Shown: positions 33,542 to 42,700 of the stretch, in pieces
Position numbering within the stretch: position 1 is the first letter of the stretch
How the letters are laid out: every line of letters starts with the position of its first letter
Origin: Streptomyces sp. SAI-135
GTDB taxonomy: Bacteria > Actinomycetota > Actinomycetes > Streptomycetales > Streptomycetaceae
NCBI RefSeq assembly: GCF_029893805.1
Contig: NZ_JARXYP010000002.1
Coordinates: 6,944,001-7,008,000 of the forward strand
Reading direction: 5' to 3'
DNA: 64,000 bases
The notes under the pieces: model-generated
What the model was told of the DNA's origin: nothing
What the model saw: the letters and a program-made list of their open reading frames with translations, nothing else
The model's database searches: none
Program-made: the position numbers and the translations under genes

Positions 33542-35754
33542 GCGATGCCGTGTACCGCGATCCCACCGCCCCGACCGACGCCCGCGTCCGCGACCTCCTC
33601 GCCCGGATGACCCTGCGCGAGAAGGTCGGCCAGCTCAACCAGCGGATGTACGGCTGGGACGCCTATCGCCGCACCCCGGACGGTGGCTTCGAGCTCACCG
33701 AGGTCCTGTACGCCGAGACCGACCGCTTCGAGGGACTCGGCGCCCTGTACGGCCTCCAGCGCGCCGACGCCTGGTCGGGTGTGGACCACGGGTACGGGCC
33801 CGGCGCGCAGGACGGAGCCGCTCTCGCCGAGCTGGTCCAGCGCCATGTCGTGGACCGGAGCCGGCTCGGCATCCCCGCGCTGTTCGTCGAGGAGGTCCCG
33901 CACGGTCTCATGGCCCTCGACGGCACGGTCCTCCCGGTCAACCTCGCCGTCGGCGCCACCTGGGACCCCGCCCTGTACGAGCGCGCCGCCGCCCATGCCG
34001 CCGCCGAACTGCGCGCCCGGGGCGGCCACGTGGCCCTCGTCTCGGCGCTCGACATCGTCCGCGACCCCCGCTGGGGCCGTACCGAGGAGTGCTTCGGCGA
34101 GGACCCGTACCTGGCGGGCCGGCTGACCGAGGCGCTGGTGCGGGGGATGCAGGGCGCGTCCCCGGACTGTCGGTTCGCCGCCGACAAGGCCCCCGTCGTG
34201 CTCAAGCACTTCGCGGGGCAGGGTGCCACCGTCGGCGGCCGCAACTCCGCCGAGTCCGAGCTGGGCCGGCGTGAGCTGCGCGAGATCCACCTCCCCGCCG
34301 CCCGGGCGGGCCTGCGGGCCGGTGCCGCCGCCGTCATGGCCGCGTACAACGAGGTCGACGGCCTGCCCTGCTCCGGCAACCGCGCCCTGCTCACCGGCCT
34401 GTTGCGCGAGGAGTGGGGCTTCGACGGACTCGTCATGGCGGACGGCCTCGCCGTCGACCGGCTGGCCCGGATCACCGGCGACAAGGTCTCCGCGGGCGCG
34501 CTCGCACTCAACTCCGGTGTCGATCTGAGCCTTTGGGACGAGGGCTTCACACACCTGGAAGAGGCGGTCGAACGGGGGCTCGTCACGGAGGCCGTCCTCG
34601 ACGCGGCCGTCGCCCGCGTCCTGCGCCTCAAGTTCCGGCTGGGGCTGTTCGAACGGCAGGGCGGCACGGTCCGCCCGCCGGCCGGGGGAGCGGAGCTCAG
34701 CCGGGACGTCGCCCGGACCGCCGTCACCCTGCTGCGCAACGACGGCGTGCTGCCCATCGGCGGACACGTCTCACGCATCGCTGTGCTCGGGCCCCAAGCC
34801 GCCACCACCGCCCACCAGTTCGGTGACTACACGGCCCCACAGCGCCCCGGCACCGGCAGCAGCGTCCTCGACGCCCTGCGTCGGCTCGCCCCGCCCGGCC
34901 TCGACATCCGGCACGCCCCCGGCTGCACCCTCACCGGCGGGGACCTCTCCGGCATCCCGGCGGCGATCGCCGCGGCCGCCGCGTCCGACCTCGCCGTGCT
35001 GGTCCTCGGCGGCAGCAGCGCCCGTACGCCGGACACCGAGTTCGACGCCAACGGGGCCGCGCTCAGGGCCGTCTCCGAGATGACCTGCGGCGAGGGGGTC
35101 GACCTGGCCGGACTGCGTCTCGGGGCAGCCCAGTACGCATTGCTGGACGCCGTCCTGGCGACGGGCACTCCGATAGCGGTGGTGCTGGTGCAGGGGCGCC
35201 CGCACGTCGTGCCGGACACGGCGCCCGCGCTGCTCACGGCCTGGTACCCCGGCCCCTGGGGCGGTGACGCGATCGCCGAGGTGCTGCTCGGGCTCGCCGA
35301 ACCGGCCGGCCGGCTGCCCGTCTCCGTCCCGCGCTCGGCGGCCCAACTCCCCGTCTACTACAACCACAAGGACACCGAGTACGGCGGTTACGTGGACGAG
35401 AGCGCCGAGCCCGCGTACTCCTTCGGGCACGGGCTGTCGTACACGGACTTCGACTGGACCGAGCCCGCACTCACCGGCACAAGCCTCAGCGTCGATGTCA
35501 CCAACACCGGTCAGCGATACGGCCGTTGTGTCGTACAGGTCTATCTCCGCCGTCTGATCACCCCCACCTGGCCGCGCACCCTCGAACTGTGCGCGTTCGA
35601 GGGTGTGGGCCTTGCTCCGGGGCAGCGCCGTACGGTGACCCTGCCTCTCGAAGGCGTCACCGGCACGGTCGAGATCAGGGTCGCCGCGTCAGCCGCGCAG
35701 GCGCTCGCCGTGAAGGGTCACAGCTTCACGGCGCCCGACGAGACGCCCTTGTAG
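33538..35754 (+). CDS. Glycoside hydrolase family 3 beta-glycosidase
   Basis: A 738-aa GH3 enzyme with no signal peptide, so probably cytosolic. The barrel has VDRSRLGIPALFVEEVPHG, DPRWGRTEECFGEDPYLAG, VLKHFAGQGATVGGRN, AAYNEVDGLPCSGNRALL, and nucleophile FDGLVMADGLAV (Asp near 302). The alpha/beta sandwich begins about residue 390, and a C-terminal fibronectin-III-like domain ends the protein (GRCVVQVYLR). It likely removes beta-linked glucose, xylose or mannose from imported oligosaccharides. It is coupled to the kinase gene by ATGA. Its 3' end overlaps the convergent permease gene by 37 bp. Confidence 0.92.
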   Translation: MSDAVYRDPTAPTDARVRDLLARMTLREKVGQLNQRMYGWDAYRRTPDGGFELTEVLYAETDRFEGLGALYGLQRADAWSGVDHGYGPGAQDGAALAELVQRHVVDRSRLGIPALFVEEVPHGLMALDGTVLPVNLAVGATWDPALYERAAAHAAAELRARGGHVALVSALDIVRDPRWGRTEECFGEDPYLAGRLTEALVRGMQGASPDCRFAADKAPVVLKHFAGQGATVGGRNSAESELGRRELREIHLPAARAGLRAGAAAVMAAYNEVDGLPCSGNRALLTGLLREEWGFDGLVMADGLAVDRLARITGDKVSAGALALNSGVDLSLWDEGFTHLEEAVERGLVTEAVLDAAVARVLRLKFRLGLFERQGGTVRPPAGGAELSRDVARTAVTLLRNDGVLPIGGHVSRIAVLGPQAATTAHQFGDYTAPQRPGTGSSVLDALRRLAPPGLDIRHAPGCTLTGGDLSGIPAAIAAAAASDLAVLVLGGSSARTPDTEFDANGAALRAVSEMTCGEGVDLAGLRLGAAQYALLDAVLATGTPIAVVLVQGRPHVVPDTAPALLTAWYPGPWGGDAIAEVLLGLAEPAGRLPVSVPRSAAQLPVYYNHKDTEYGGYVDESAEPAYSFGHGLSYTDFDWTEPALTGTSLSVDVTNTGQRYGRCVVQVYLRRLITPTWPRTLELCAFEGVGLAPGQRRTVTLPLEGVTGTVEIRVAASAAQALAVKGHSFTAPDETPL

Positions 35755-36602
35755 AACCACCGCTGGGTGATCACGAACAGCACCAGCACCGGGATCACGG
35801 AGATCACCGAACCGGCCATGACCATCCGCTGGTCGTAGCCGAACGACGAGCTCTGGAGGCGGGAGAGCCCCAGCGTGAGCGTCATGTTGCTCTCGGAGCG
35901 CAGCACGATCAGCGGCCACAGGAAGTCGTCCCAGGCGCTGATGAAGGTGTTGATGACGACCACCATGATCGCACCCCACGCGGACGGCAGGTACAGGTAC
36001 CGGAAGCGCTGCCACTCGTTCGCGCCGTCGAGCATCGCCGAGTCCTCGATCTCGCGCGGGACCGCGAGGAACGCGCCGCGCATGAGCAGGACGTTGATGG
36101 CGCCGACGAAGCCGGGCAGCCACACACCGGCGAGGCTGTCGACCAGGCCCAGGTCGCGGATGCTGATGAACAGCGACACCATGATCGACTCGAAGGGGAA
36201 CATCATCGAGGCGACCAGCACCACCCAGACCGCCTTGCGGCCCTTCCAGGCGGGCTTGGAGAGCATGTAGCCGGCCGTCGTGGAGAAGACCAGCTGGCTG
36301 GTGATCGACAGGGCCACCACGATCAGGCTGTTCCTGATGTACGACCACACCGGCACCTGGTCGAAGACGGTGCGGTAGGCGCGCAGTGTCGGATGGTGCG
36401 GCAGCAGGGTGGCGTCCGCGCCGAAGACGTCCTCGCTCACCCCCTTCAGGGAGGCCAGCAGCTGCCACAGCAGGGGCCCCACGGTGAGACCGAGCACCAG
36501 GAGGAGGAGCAGATAGCGCACGACCAGCTCGCGCGGACGGCCGTAGTCCCGCCAACGCGGCAGCAGGCGACGGCCCTTGGTGCCGACGGCACTCGTCGTC
36601 AT
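35718..36602 (-). CDS. Sugar ABC transporter permease (MalG type)
   Basis: A 294-aa inner-membrane permease of the CUT1 family with about six membrane helices. The cytoplasmic ATPase-docking loop (EAA motif) is visible as REIEDSAMLDGANEWQRFRYLYLP, and the protein ends VSSGAVKL, a typical C-terminus. It pairs with the MalF-type permease encoded just upstream, whose stop overlaps this start (ATGA). No ATPase gene is nearby, so a shared ATPase such as MsiK is the usual partner in Streptomyces. Confidence 0.94.
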   Translation of the reverse strand: MTTSAVGTKGRRLLPRWRDYGRPRELVVRYLLLLLVLGLTVGPLLWQLLASLKGVSEDVFGADATLLPHHPTLRAYRTVFDQVPVWSYIRNSLIVVALSITSQLVFSTTAGYMLSKPAWKGRKAVWVVLVASMMFPFESIMVSLFISIRDLGLVDSLAGVWLPGFVGAINVLLMRGAFLAVPREIEDSAMLDGANEWQRFRYLYLPSAWGAIMVVVINTFISAWDDFLWPLIVLRSESNMTLTLGLSRLQSSSFGYDQRMVMAGSVISVIPVLVLFVITQRWFYKGVSSGAVKL

Positions 36603-37612
36603 GACTCGTCCTCCTTGGTCAGACGCTGTGCCAGCAGGGTCAGCCCCAGCGTCAGCGCGAACAGGGCCACGCTCACGGCCGAGCCGTATCCCGCGTTGCC
36701 GGTGATCGGGTCCAGGCCGACGTCCCGGATGTAGAACGGCAGGGTGCGGTCGGCGCCGCCGGGGCCGCCGGTGGAGCTGCCGAGCATGTAGATCTCGGTG
36801 AAGACCCTCAGCGAGCCGATGCCGGTGAGGGTGCCGACGAGCATCATGGCCTGCCGGACTCCGGGGACCGTGATGTGCCAGAAGCGGCGCACGGCACCGG
36901 CGCCGTCCATCTGCGCGGCCTCGTGCAGCTCCTTGGGCACGTTCCCGAGGGCGGCGAGGTAGAAGACCATGTACCAGCCGAGGCCCTTCCACAGGGTCAG
37001 GCCCATCGCGGACAGCAGGATCAGCCAGGAGTCGGAGAGGAAGGGGATGGCCGACCTGATCAAGTGGGCCTTCTCCAGCCAGGTGTTGACCAGGCCGTCG
37101 TCGGCGAGCAGCCACTGCCAGCTCAGACCGACGACCACGCTGGAGGCGAGCACCGGGGTGTAGAAGGCGGAGCGGAAGAACCCGATGCCGGGCAGGTTCT
37201 TCTCCACCAGGACGGCCAGCATCAGGGGCAGCAGCACCATCAGCGGTACGACGATCACCGCGTACAGGACGCTGTTGCGGGTGGCGAGCCAGAAGTCGTC
37301 GTCCTGGAGCATCCGCGTGTAGTTGTCGAGCCCGACGAAACCCGCGGCGCCGCCCAGCGGCTTGGCGTCGGTGAACGACAGCAGGACCGTGTTGAGGAAC
37401 GGGAACACCCCGAAGACCACCGCGCATCCGATCGCGGGCGCGGTCCACAGCCACGGCAGCCACCAACGGCGGTACATGGCGGCCCCGTTGGCCCCGGGAG
37501 CGGGACCGGGCAGTACGGCCCTGGCGAGCCGGCGGAGGCGGGACGGGGCCGGGCCCGGCGCGGAGGTCAGGGGCTCCACGCCGGACACCGGCTGTGTGAT
37601 CTGTGCCGTCAC
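36599..37612 (-). CDS. Sugar ABC transporter permease (MalF type)
   Basis: A 337-aa permease. It has a Pro/Ala-rich cytoplasmic N-terminus (about 45 residues) and then six predicted helices starting at WLPWLWTAPAIGCAVVFGVFPF. The EAA loop is KELHEAAQMDGAGAVRRFWHITVP. The GTG start at 37612 lies 2 bp after the stop of the binding-protein gene, and its stop overlaps the next permease. Together they form a tight three-gene import operon. Confidence 0.94.
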   Translation of the reverse strand: MTAQITQPVSGVEPLTSAPGPAPSRLRRLARAVLPGPAPGANGAAMYRRWWLPWLWTAPAIGCAVVFGVFPFLNTVLLSFTDAKPLGGAAGFVGLDNYTRMLQDDDFWLATRNSVLYAVIVVPLMVLLPLMLAVLVEKNLPGIGFFRSAFYTPVLASSVVVGLSWQWLLADDGLVNTWLEKAHLIRSAIPFLSDSWLILLSAMGLTLWKGLGWYMVFYLAALGNVPKELHEAAQMDGAGAVRRFWHITVPGVRQAMMLVGTLTGIGSLRVFTEIYMLGSSTGGPGGADRTLPFYIRDVGLDPITGNAGYGSAVSVALFALTLGLTLLAQRLTKEDES

Positions 37613-37614
37613 CG

Positions 37615-38988
37615 TCAGCTGCCCTGCTTCAGCAGCTCGTTCGCCTTCTCCTGGGCGTCCTTGACGGCGTCCGCCGGGCTCTTCTTGCCCTGCATGGCCA
37701 GCTGCACCTGGGACACGATCGCGTTCTGCACGGCGGGGGAGAGGTTGGTCTGGTTGGTGTCGGCCGTCTTGAGCTGGTCGGCGACGAGCTTGCGGGCCCG
37801 GGAGAACGGGTCGCTGCCGGTGACGTTCTGGAAGAAGGGATCGTCCAGCGACTTCGTGGTGGTCGGGAAGATCACCACGTCGGGGTCCTTGCACCAGGCG
37901 GTCTGGTTCTCGGCGTTGGTCAGGAACTCCGCGAAGGACAGGGCCGTGGGCGCGTTCTTGCTGGTCGCGGCGACCGAGATGTACTGCGGGGCGCCTGCGG
38001 AGGCACGGCCGAGCGCGTCGTAGGGCTGCTGGCCGACGGCCGTCCTGTCGTACACCGACGGGCTGTTCTGCTTCACGAACCGCACGAAGCTCGGGTTCGT
38101 CGAGCCGTAGGCGACCTTGCCCTGGCTGTAGAGGGTGGAGGGGTCGTTGCTGGAGGACAGCGAGTCCTTCGGCATCGCGCCCTCCTTGTACAGCTTCGCC
38201 ATCCACGCGACCCACTGGGTGGTGCGCGGGTCGTCGCCGAACACGGCGGACTTGCCGTCGGCGGACAGGACCTTGATGCCCATCTGGTCGAAGTCGGCGG
38301 GGATGCGCCAGACCGGGTTGGCCATCGTCGCGAACCACTTGCCGTCGGCGGCCTTGGCGACCTTCTCGTAGTCGGCGAAGAGCCCGAAGATGCTCGTCGG
38401 CGGCTTCGCCGGGTCGACACCGGACTTGGCCAGCAGGTCCTTGTTGTACGTCAGGAGGACACCGCCGGTGTACCAGGGCAGCGTGGTGTGGATCGCCTTG
38501 CCGGAGGCGTCCGCGAAGGTGGCGGTCTTCCAGAAGGACGGGACGAAGGGCTGGGCGGCGTCCGGGTCCTTGGTGCCGATGTCGAGCAGGTAGCCGGCCT
38601 TGGTGAGGGCGGTGGCCGTGGGCGCGTTGACGTTGATGACGTCGGCCATCGTGCAGGCCTGGGCGTCGGCGACGGTGCGGCTGGTGAAGGTGTTGTCGCC
38701 GGGGTCGTCGATCCACTTGACCTTGGTGCCGGGGTGGGCCTTCTGGAAGTCGGCGATCACTCCGTTGAAGAACCCGCCGAAGTCTTTCTTCAAGTTGGTG
38801 GTCTGGAAGGTGATCGTGCCCTTGACGTCCCCGGTCAGCCTGCCCGACCCGACGTTGCCCTTGTCGACCTTGCAGCCGCCGGCGGTGGCGTCACCGCTGT
38901 CGGAGCCGCCGCTGAGGCCGCAGCCGGTGGCCGCGAGCGACAGAACGGCGACACAGGTCAGGGTGCGGGTCAGTCTCTTTGCGCGCAT
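37615..38988 (-). CDS. Sugar ABC transporter solute-binding lipoprotein
   Basis: A 457-aa extracellular binding protein of the CUT1 class. The signal peptide ends at lipobox AATGC (Cys23). The mature protein shows FQTTNLKKDFGGFFNGVIADFQKAHPGTKVKWID, NVNAPTATALTKAGYLLDI, PWYTGGVLLTYNKDLL, and YISVAATSKNAPTALSFAEFLT. The ligand is probably a mannose- or GlcNAc-containing oligosaccharide, judged from the neighbouring GH38 and GH84 genes; this is inference. A perfect 7-bp inverted repeat 18 bp upstream of the ATG is the likely operator. Confidence 0.93.
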   Translation of the reverse strand: MRAKRLTRTLTCVAVLSLAATGCGLSGGSDSGDATAGGCKVDKGNVGSGRLTGDVKGTITFQTTNLKKDFGGFFNGVIADFQKAHPGTKVKWIDDPGDNTFTSRTVADAQACTMADVINVNAPTATALTKAGYLLDIGTKDPDAAQPFVPSFWKTATFADASGKAIHTTLPWYTGGVLLTYNKDLLAKSGVDPAKPPTSIFGLFADYEKVAKAADGKWFATMANPVWRIPADFDQMGIKVLSADGKSAVFGDDPRTTQWVAWMAKLYKEGAMPKDSLSSSNDPSTLYSQGKVAYGSTNPSFVRFVKQNSPSVYDRTAVGQQPYDALGRASAGAPQYISVAATSKNAPTALSFAEFLTNAENQTAWCKDPDVVIFPTTTKSLDDPFFQNVTGSDPFSRARKLVADQLKTADTNQTNLSPAVQNAIVSQVQLAMQGKKSPADAVKDAQEKANELLKQGS

Positions 38989-39005
38989 GTGATGCCCTCC
39001 ACGGC

Positions 39006-39060
39006 TGGTTCAATGAACCAACTCCGACTCCGATTGATGAAAAGGTGGACCAGAATTCAT
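39006..39060 (-). promoter_or_regulatory. Operator and promoter region of the sugar ABC operon
   Basis: TGGTTCAATGAACCA at 39006-39020 is a perfect inverted repeat (7-bp arms, 1-bp spacer), close to the ATG of the binding-protein gene. Further upstream GATTGATGAAAAGG and GAATTCATC repeat TGAT/TTCATC elements seen at the other promoters of this locus. The RpiR-type regulator at 44087-44971 is the best candidate to bind here. Confidence 0.5.
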
Positions 39061-39105
39061 CGGAGGTCAATGGTTTGCTGTGTTGCGTTTAGGTTCCGTA
39101 CGAGA

Positions 39106-39768
39106 TCAGTGACGGTGTTCGTGATCCGGATGTGAAGGATCGCCCGGGTGTTCGTGCCCGTGGGAGTACTTCACGCCGGCGCGCGCCTGGTCCAACCAGC
39201 CGAAGAATGCCTGACGGCCGGCCGCGGTGCGGAGCTCGTGTGCGATGCCCTGGCGGACCTCGTCGTACGGCAACACGTCTTCCGGGGCCGCTCCGTCGAA
39301 GGGGCTGACGCCTCGCCTCAGCGCCTGCGGGGTGAGGAAGCGGTCCTGGTTGCGGTCGTAGTAGTCCCGTACGGCGGTTTCCGGAACCGTCTGTTCGGCT
39401 TCCAGGGCGGCCAGGAGGGTGCGGGCGGCGGGGGAGTGGGCGAGGGCCGCGGCGACGATGCTGCCGAGGTCCGCTATGTCGGATTCGGCCAGGGTGAGGG
39501 CCTTGGCCGGGGTGACTTCCGGCGGTGGGTTCAGACCTCGGTCCACGCACGCCCTTCGGGCGAGTTCGTCGATGACGATCACTTGAGTGGCCCAGCGGCG
39601 TCTTTGTCTCGCGACGGAGGGGGGTTCCGTCCGGCCTGCGGCGGGTGCGGGTTCGTCGTGGCTGGTCGCGCAGTTCCCCGCGCCCCTGTGGGGCGCTTCC
39701 AGGAAGGTGTTCACCCGTTCTGCCGGTAGTGGTTCGCCGTCTATCAGCGCCGCGTGTTCCGGGTTCAC
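39106..39768 (-). CDS. SurA-like/DUF7158-type hypothetical protein
   Basis: A 220-aa soluble protein. Its GTG start overlaps the alpha-mannosidase stop (GTGA), so it is translationally coupled to that gene. The centre (VIDELARRACVDRGLNPPPEV, AAALAHSPAARTLLAAL, VRDYYDRNQDRFLTPQALRRGV) resembles the helical core of SurA/PpiC-type chaperones, and the C-terminus is His-rich (YSHGHEHPGDPSHPDHEHRH). It lacks a signal peptide and a complete PPIase domain. Homologues are sometimes labelled malonyl-CoA transacylase, which I do not support. Residues about 24-35 are encoded by a dispersed repeat. The His-rich end could bind metal. Confidence 0.65.
   Translation of the reverse strand: MNPEHAALIDGEPLPAERVNTFLEAPHRGAGNCATSHDEPAPAAGRTEPPSVARQRRRWATQVIVIDELARRACVDRGLNPPPEVTPAKALTLAESDIADLGSIVAAALAHSPAARTLLAALEAEQTVPETAVRDYYDRNQDRFLTPQALRRGVSPFDGAAPEDVLPYDEVRQGIAHELRTAAGRQAFFGWLDQARAGVKYSHGHEHPGDPSHPDHEHRH
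39660..39696. repeat. Dispersed 28-bp repeat, copy B, inside a coding sequence
   Basis: The same core GCAGTTCCCCGCGCCCCT as at 31112 and 45926, here followed by TGTGGGGCGC, so that GCGCCCC and GGGGCGC form a 7-bp hairpin (39680-39696). Unlike the other two copies it lies within an open reading frame, that of the SurA-like gene, and keeps the frame. Confidence 0.8.
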
Positions 39769-42700
39769 GAGGTCACCTCCAGGGGGATCGCTCTCGTGTA
39801 CGCCACCTGGCCGTTCCACGCGGCCTTGACCAACAGCCAGTACGTGCCCGCAGGAATCCGTGAGCCGTCCACCTCGATCACGGACTCCCGGTGCTCCCCG
39901 CCCGGCACCGTGAAGCCCTGGAGGCCGGGTGTCACGCCCTGCCAGGTGCCCCAGGACGACACCGCCCAGAGCTGGCCGCCGACCGGTCCCCGGGTGGTGT
40001 TGCGCAGGCTCACCGGAACCTGAGCCCGCTCACCCCTGCGTACGGTGATCCGGTCGGCGGCCAGGTCGCACACCAGGCCCTGCCCCGCGGGCGGTCCGCC
40101 TGGTACGTCGAGGCCCACGACGTCCTCGTAGGTCTGGCCGCCGTACGACAGCCGGGCCGTGAGCCAGTGCCGGCCGGGCTCGGCGTCCGCCGGCGGGGTC
40201 ACGGTGACCTCGGCCAGCGAGAAGCCGCGGGGGCCCAGCGCGTACGGCAGTTCGGGGGGCTCGGCGGACCAGCCGGGCGGCACCCCGAGGACCACCGTGC
40301 CGTTCGCCGAGGAGTCCGTGAACTCGGAGCCGATCCGGACCGTCGCGGTGACCGGGCCGGTCACGGTGAGCGCGGTGGGGGAGAGGAAGACGGACACCGG
40401 CATGTTGCCGCGCGGGGCGGGCCCGGAGTTGTGCAGCCAGTAGCGGGTGTGGACCGGCTGGGCGGGTTCGCGGGCGGCCACGCCGGGGTCGGCCGTCGGC
40501 TCGGGTGCCTGGGGCGGTGCGGCCAGGACCGTGGCCACCTCGAAGCCGGACAGCGCTGTCTCCAGGGCGCCCTCGCCGTCCGGTGTCAGCGGCGCCCCGG
40601 GCCGTTCCAGTACGTCCGCCCGGGCGCCCTCGGTCCAGGTGACCGGCCCGCGGACCCGTGCCCGGACCGGCCTGCCGTTCACCTCGTGGACGCGGACGAC
40701 GACCCCGCGTCCCGGATCCACGGGAGCCGCGCTGCCCCTGGCCAGCGGGGAGCCGAGCGGCTTGAGGGCGTCCAGGAGCACCTCCCGGGCCGGTTCCACC
40801 TCCAGCAGGGAGGCCGTGCGGGGCAGGAGCGCGGACCCGCCGTCGGTGCGTGTCCGGGCCGTGAGGGGGTGGTTGAACTCGTGCCCCCGTGCCGGTAGTT
40901 GCAGGTCCCGCCAGTCGCCCTCGCCCGCGACGACCGCGTACTCGAAGGTGTGCGACCAGCGCTGGAGCTGGAAGCCCGAGCCGTCCGGGGTGGTGCGGCG
41001 GGGCGGATCGACCCAGATGCCGGACGGCCAGCCGGTGCAGGAGCGCATCAGGGACATGTGGAGGTCGCCGGAGGTGGTGACCACGCAGCCGGGCGTGCCC
41101 CGGTTCAGGACGGCGAAGCCGCGGCCGTCCCAGGCGTCGCCGGGAGGAAGTGCCTCACCGCCGCCCGCCGCCGTGGCCGTGACGGTGAAGTCATCGAGGT
41201 CCGCGATCAGCGTGTCGACCGCCTTCGCGTCCCCCGGAGCGTCCGCGCCCGCGACCACCAGCAGTGGCAGCCGCTCCAGGTCCCGCAGGTCGGCGCCCGG
41301 AACCCACTCCTCGCGCAGGGAGGCGCGCGGTGCGACCCAGACGGCCGCCACGCCCTGCTCGGCGACCTGGCGGCGCAGCTCGCGGTCGGCGGCGGGGTCC
41401 ATGGCGAGGGCCTCGGCGACCAGGGAGTTGCGCTCGGGGCCGCCCACGGCGATCCGGATGTCGGGAAGGTTGGAGTCGACTTCGAGGTCGCCGTAGCGGG
41501 GGCCGCCGGCGATCGCCGAGGTGGCGGTCACGCCCGCGCGGACGAGGGCCGCGGCCAGCGGGGCGCCCAGCTCACCCGCCACGTCCCAGTCGGCGTACAC
41601 CAACTCGGCGACTCCGAAGGCCCGTCGGCCCAGCAGTGCGCCGGTGTCGTCGCGCAGCGCCACCCGGGCCGTGGATCCGAGGCCGAACCAGGTGTTGGCC
41701 GGGTTGTCCAAGGTCCACGGGAACTCCTCGCTGTTCACCTCCACGAACCCGAACCCGCGCCCGATCACCGCGTCGGCGACCTCGTGCACGGGCAGCCCGC
41801 CCCGCACGTCGGAGGGCCAGCGGACCCGGATGAGGCGGTCCTCGCCGTCGTAGCCGTCGATCGTCGTGGTGACGTCGAGGCGGTCGACACCGGTCCACAG
41901 GGTCAACTTCTGGGTGCAGGTGAGGAGTCCCAGGTCGGCGCGGACGGTGATGCGGGACCCGGCGGGGGAGTGCTCGACATCGATGTCCGCCGTGACGTCC
42001 CGGCCGCGGGCGGCGGTCGTGCCGGTCGGGGTGAGGTGCCAGGGGCCCTCGCCGAAGCGCGGGTGCCGGGAGAACTCCTCCTGGACGACGAGCTCGTTGC
42101 CGATGTCCCCGGCGGGCAGGAGTTCCCGGTCCTCGGCGACGGACCTGAGACTGCTCACCGCGCCGCCGCGAGCCGGGTCGACCGTCACCTCGTAGAACTC
42201 GTTGCGGATGGTCGTGCCCTTGCCGGTGGTCCACTCGGGGACCGAACCGGCCGCCAGAGGCAGGGCCTTGAGGCCCATGCCGGGCACCCCCGGTACGACG
42301 ACCCGGAGGGTGCCGTCCTTCTCGCGCACGGACGGCAGCGGCTGGAAGTCGTCGCCGACGGGGACCAGCCCCGGGTCCTCGACGGTGAGGACGTCCTGGC
42401 GTTCCCAGGTGGCGGAGTTGAAGACCACCAGGTCGGGTCCGGTGCCCGGCTCCACCCGGTCGGCCAGTGCCTTCGTCGCGTCGGCGTGCACGGTCTCGGC
42501 GAGGTCGGCCAACTCCCGCCAGCCGGTGAGGAGATCGATGTACACCTGGTCGGACTCCGAGCCCGTGATGGCGTCGTGGTGGGCGCCGTAGACCAGCTGC
42601 CGCCAGGCCTTGTCGAGGGCCGCGTCCGGATAGGGGTGCCCGGTGACCAGCGAGGCGAGGGTCGCCCAGGCCTCCGCGTCGGCCAGGAGCGTCTCGCCGT

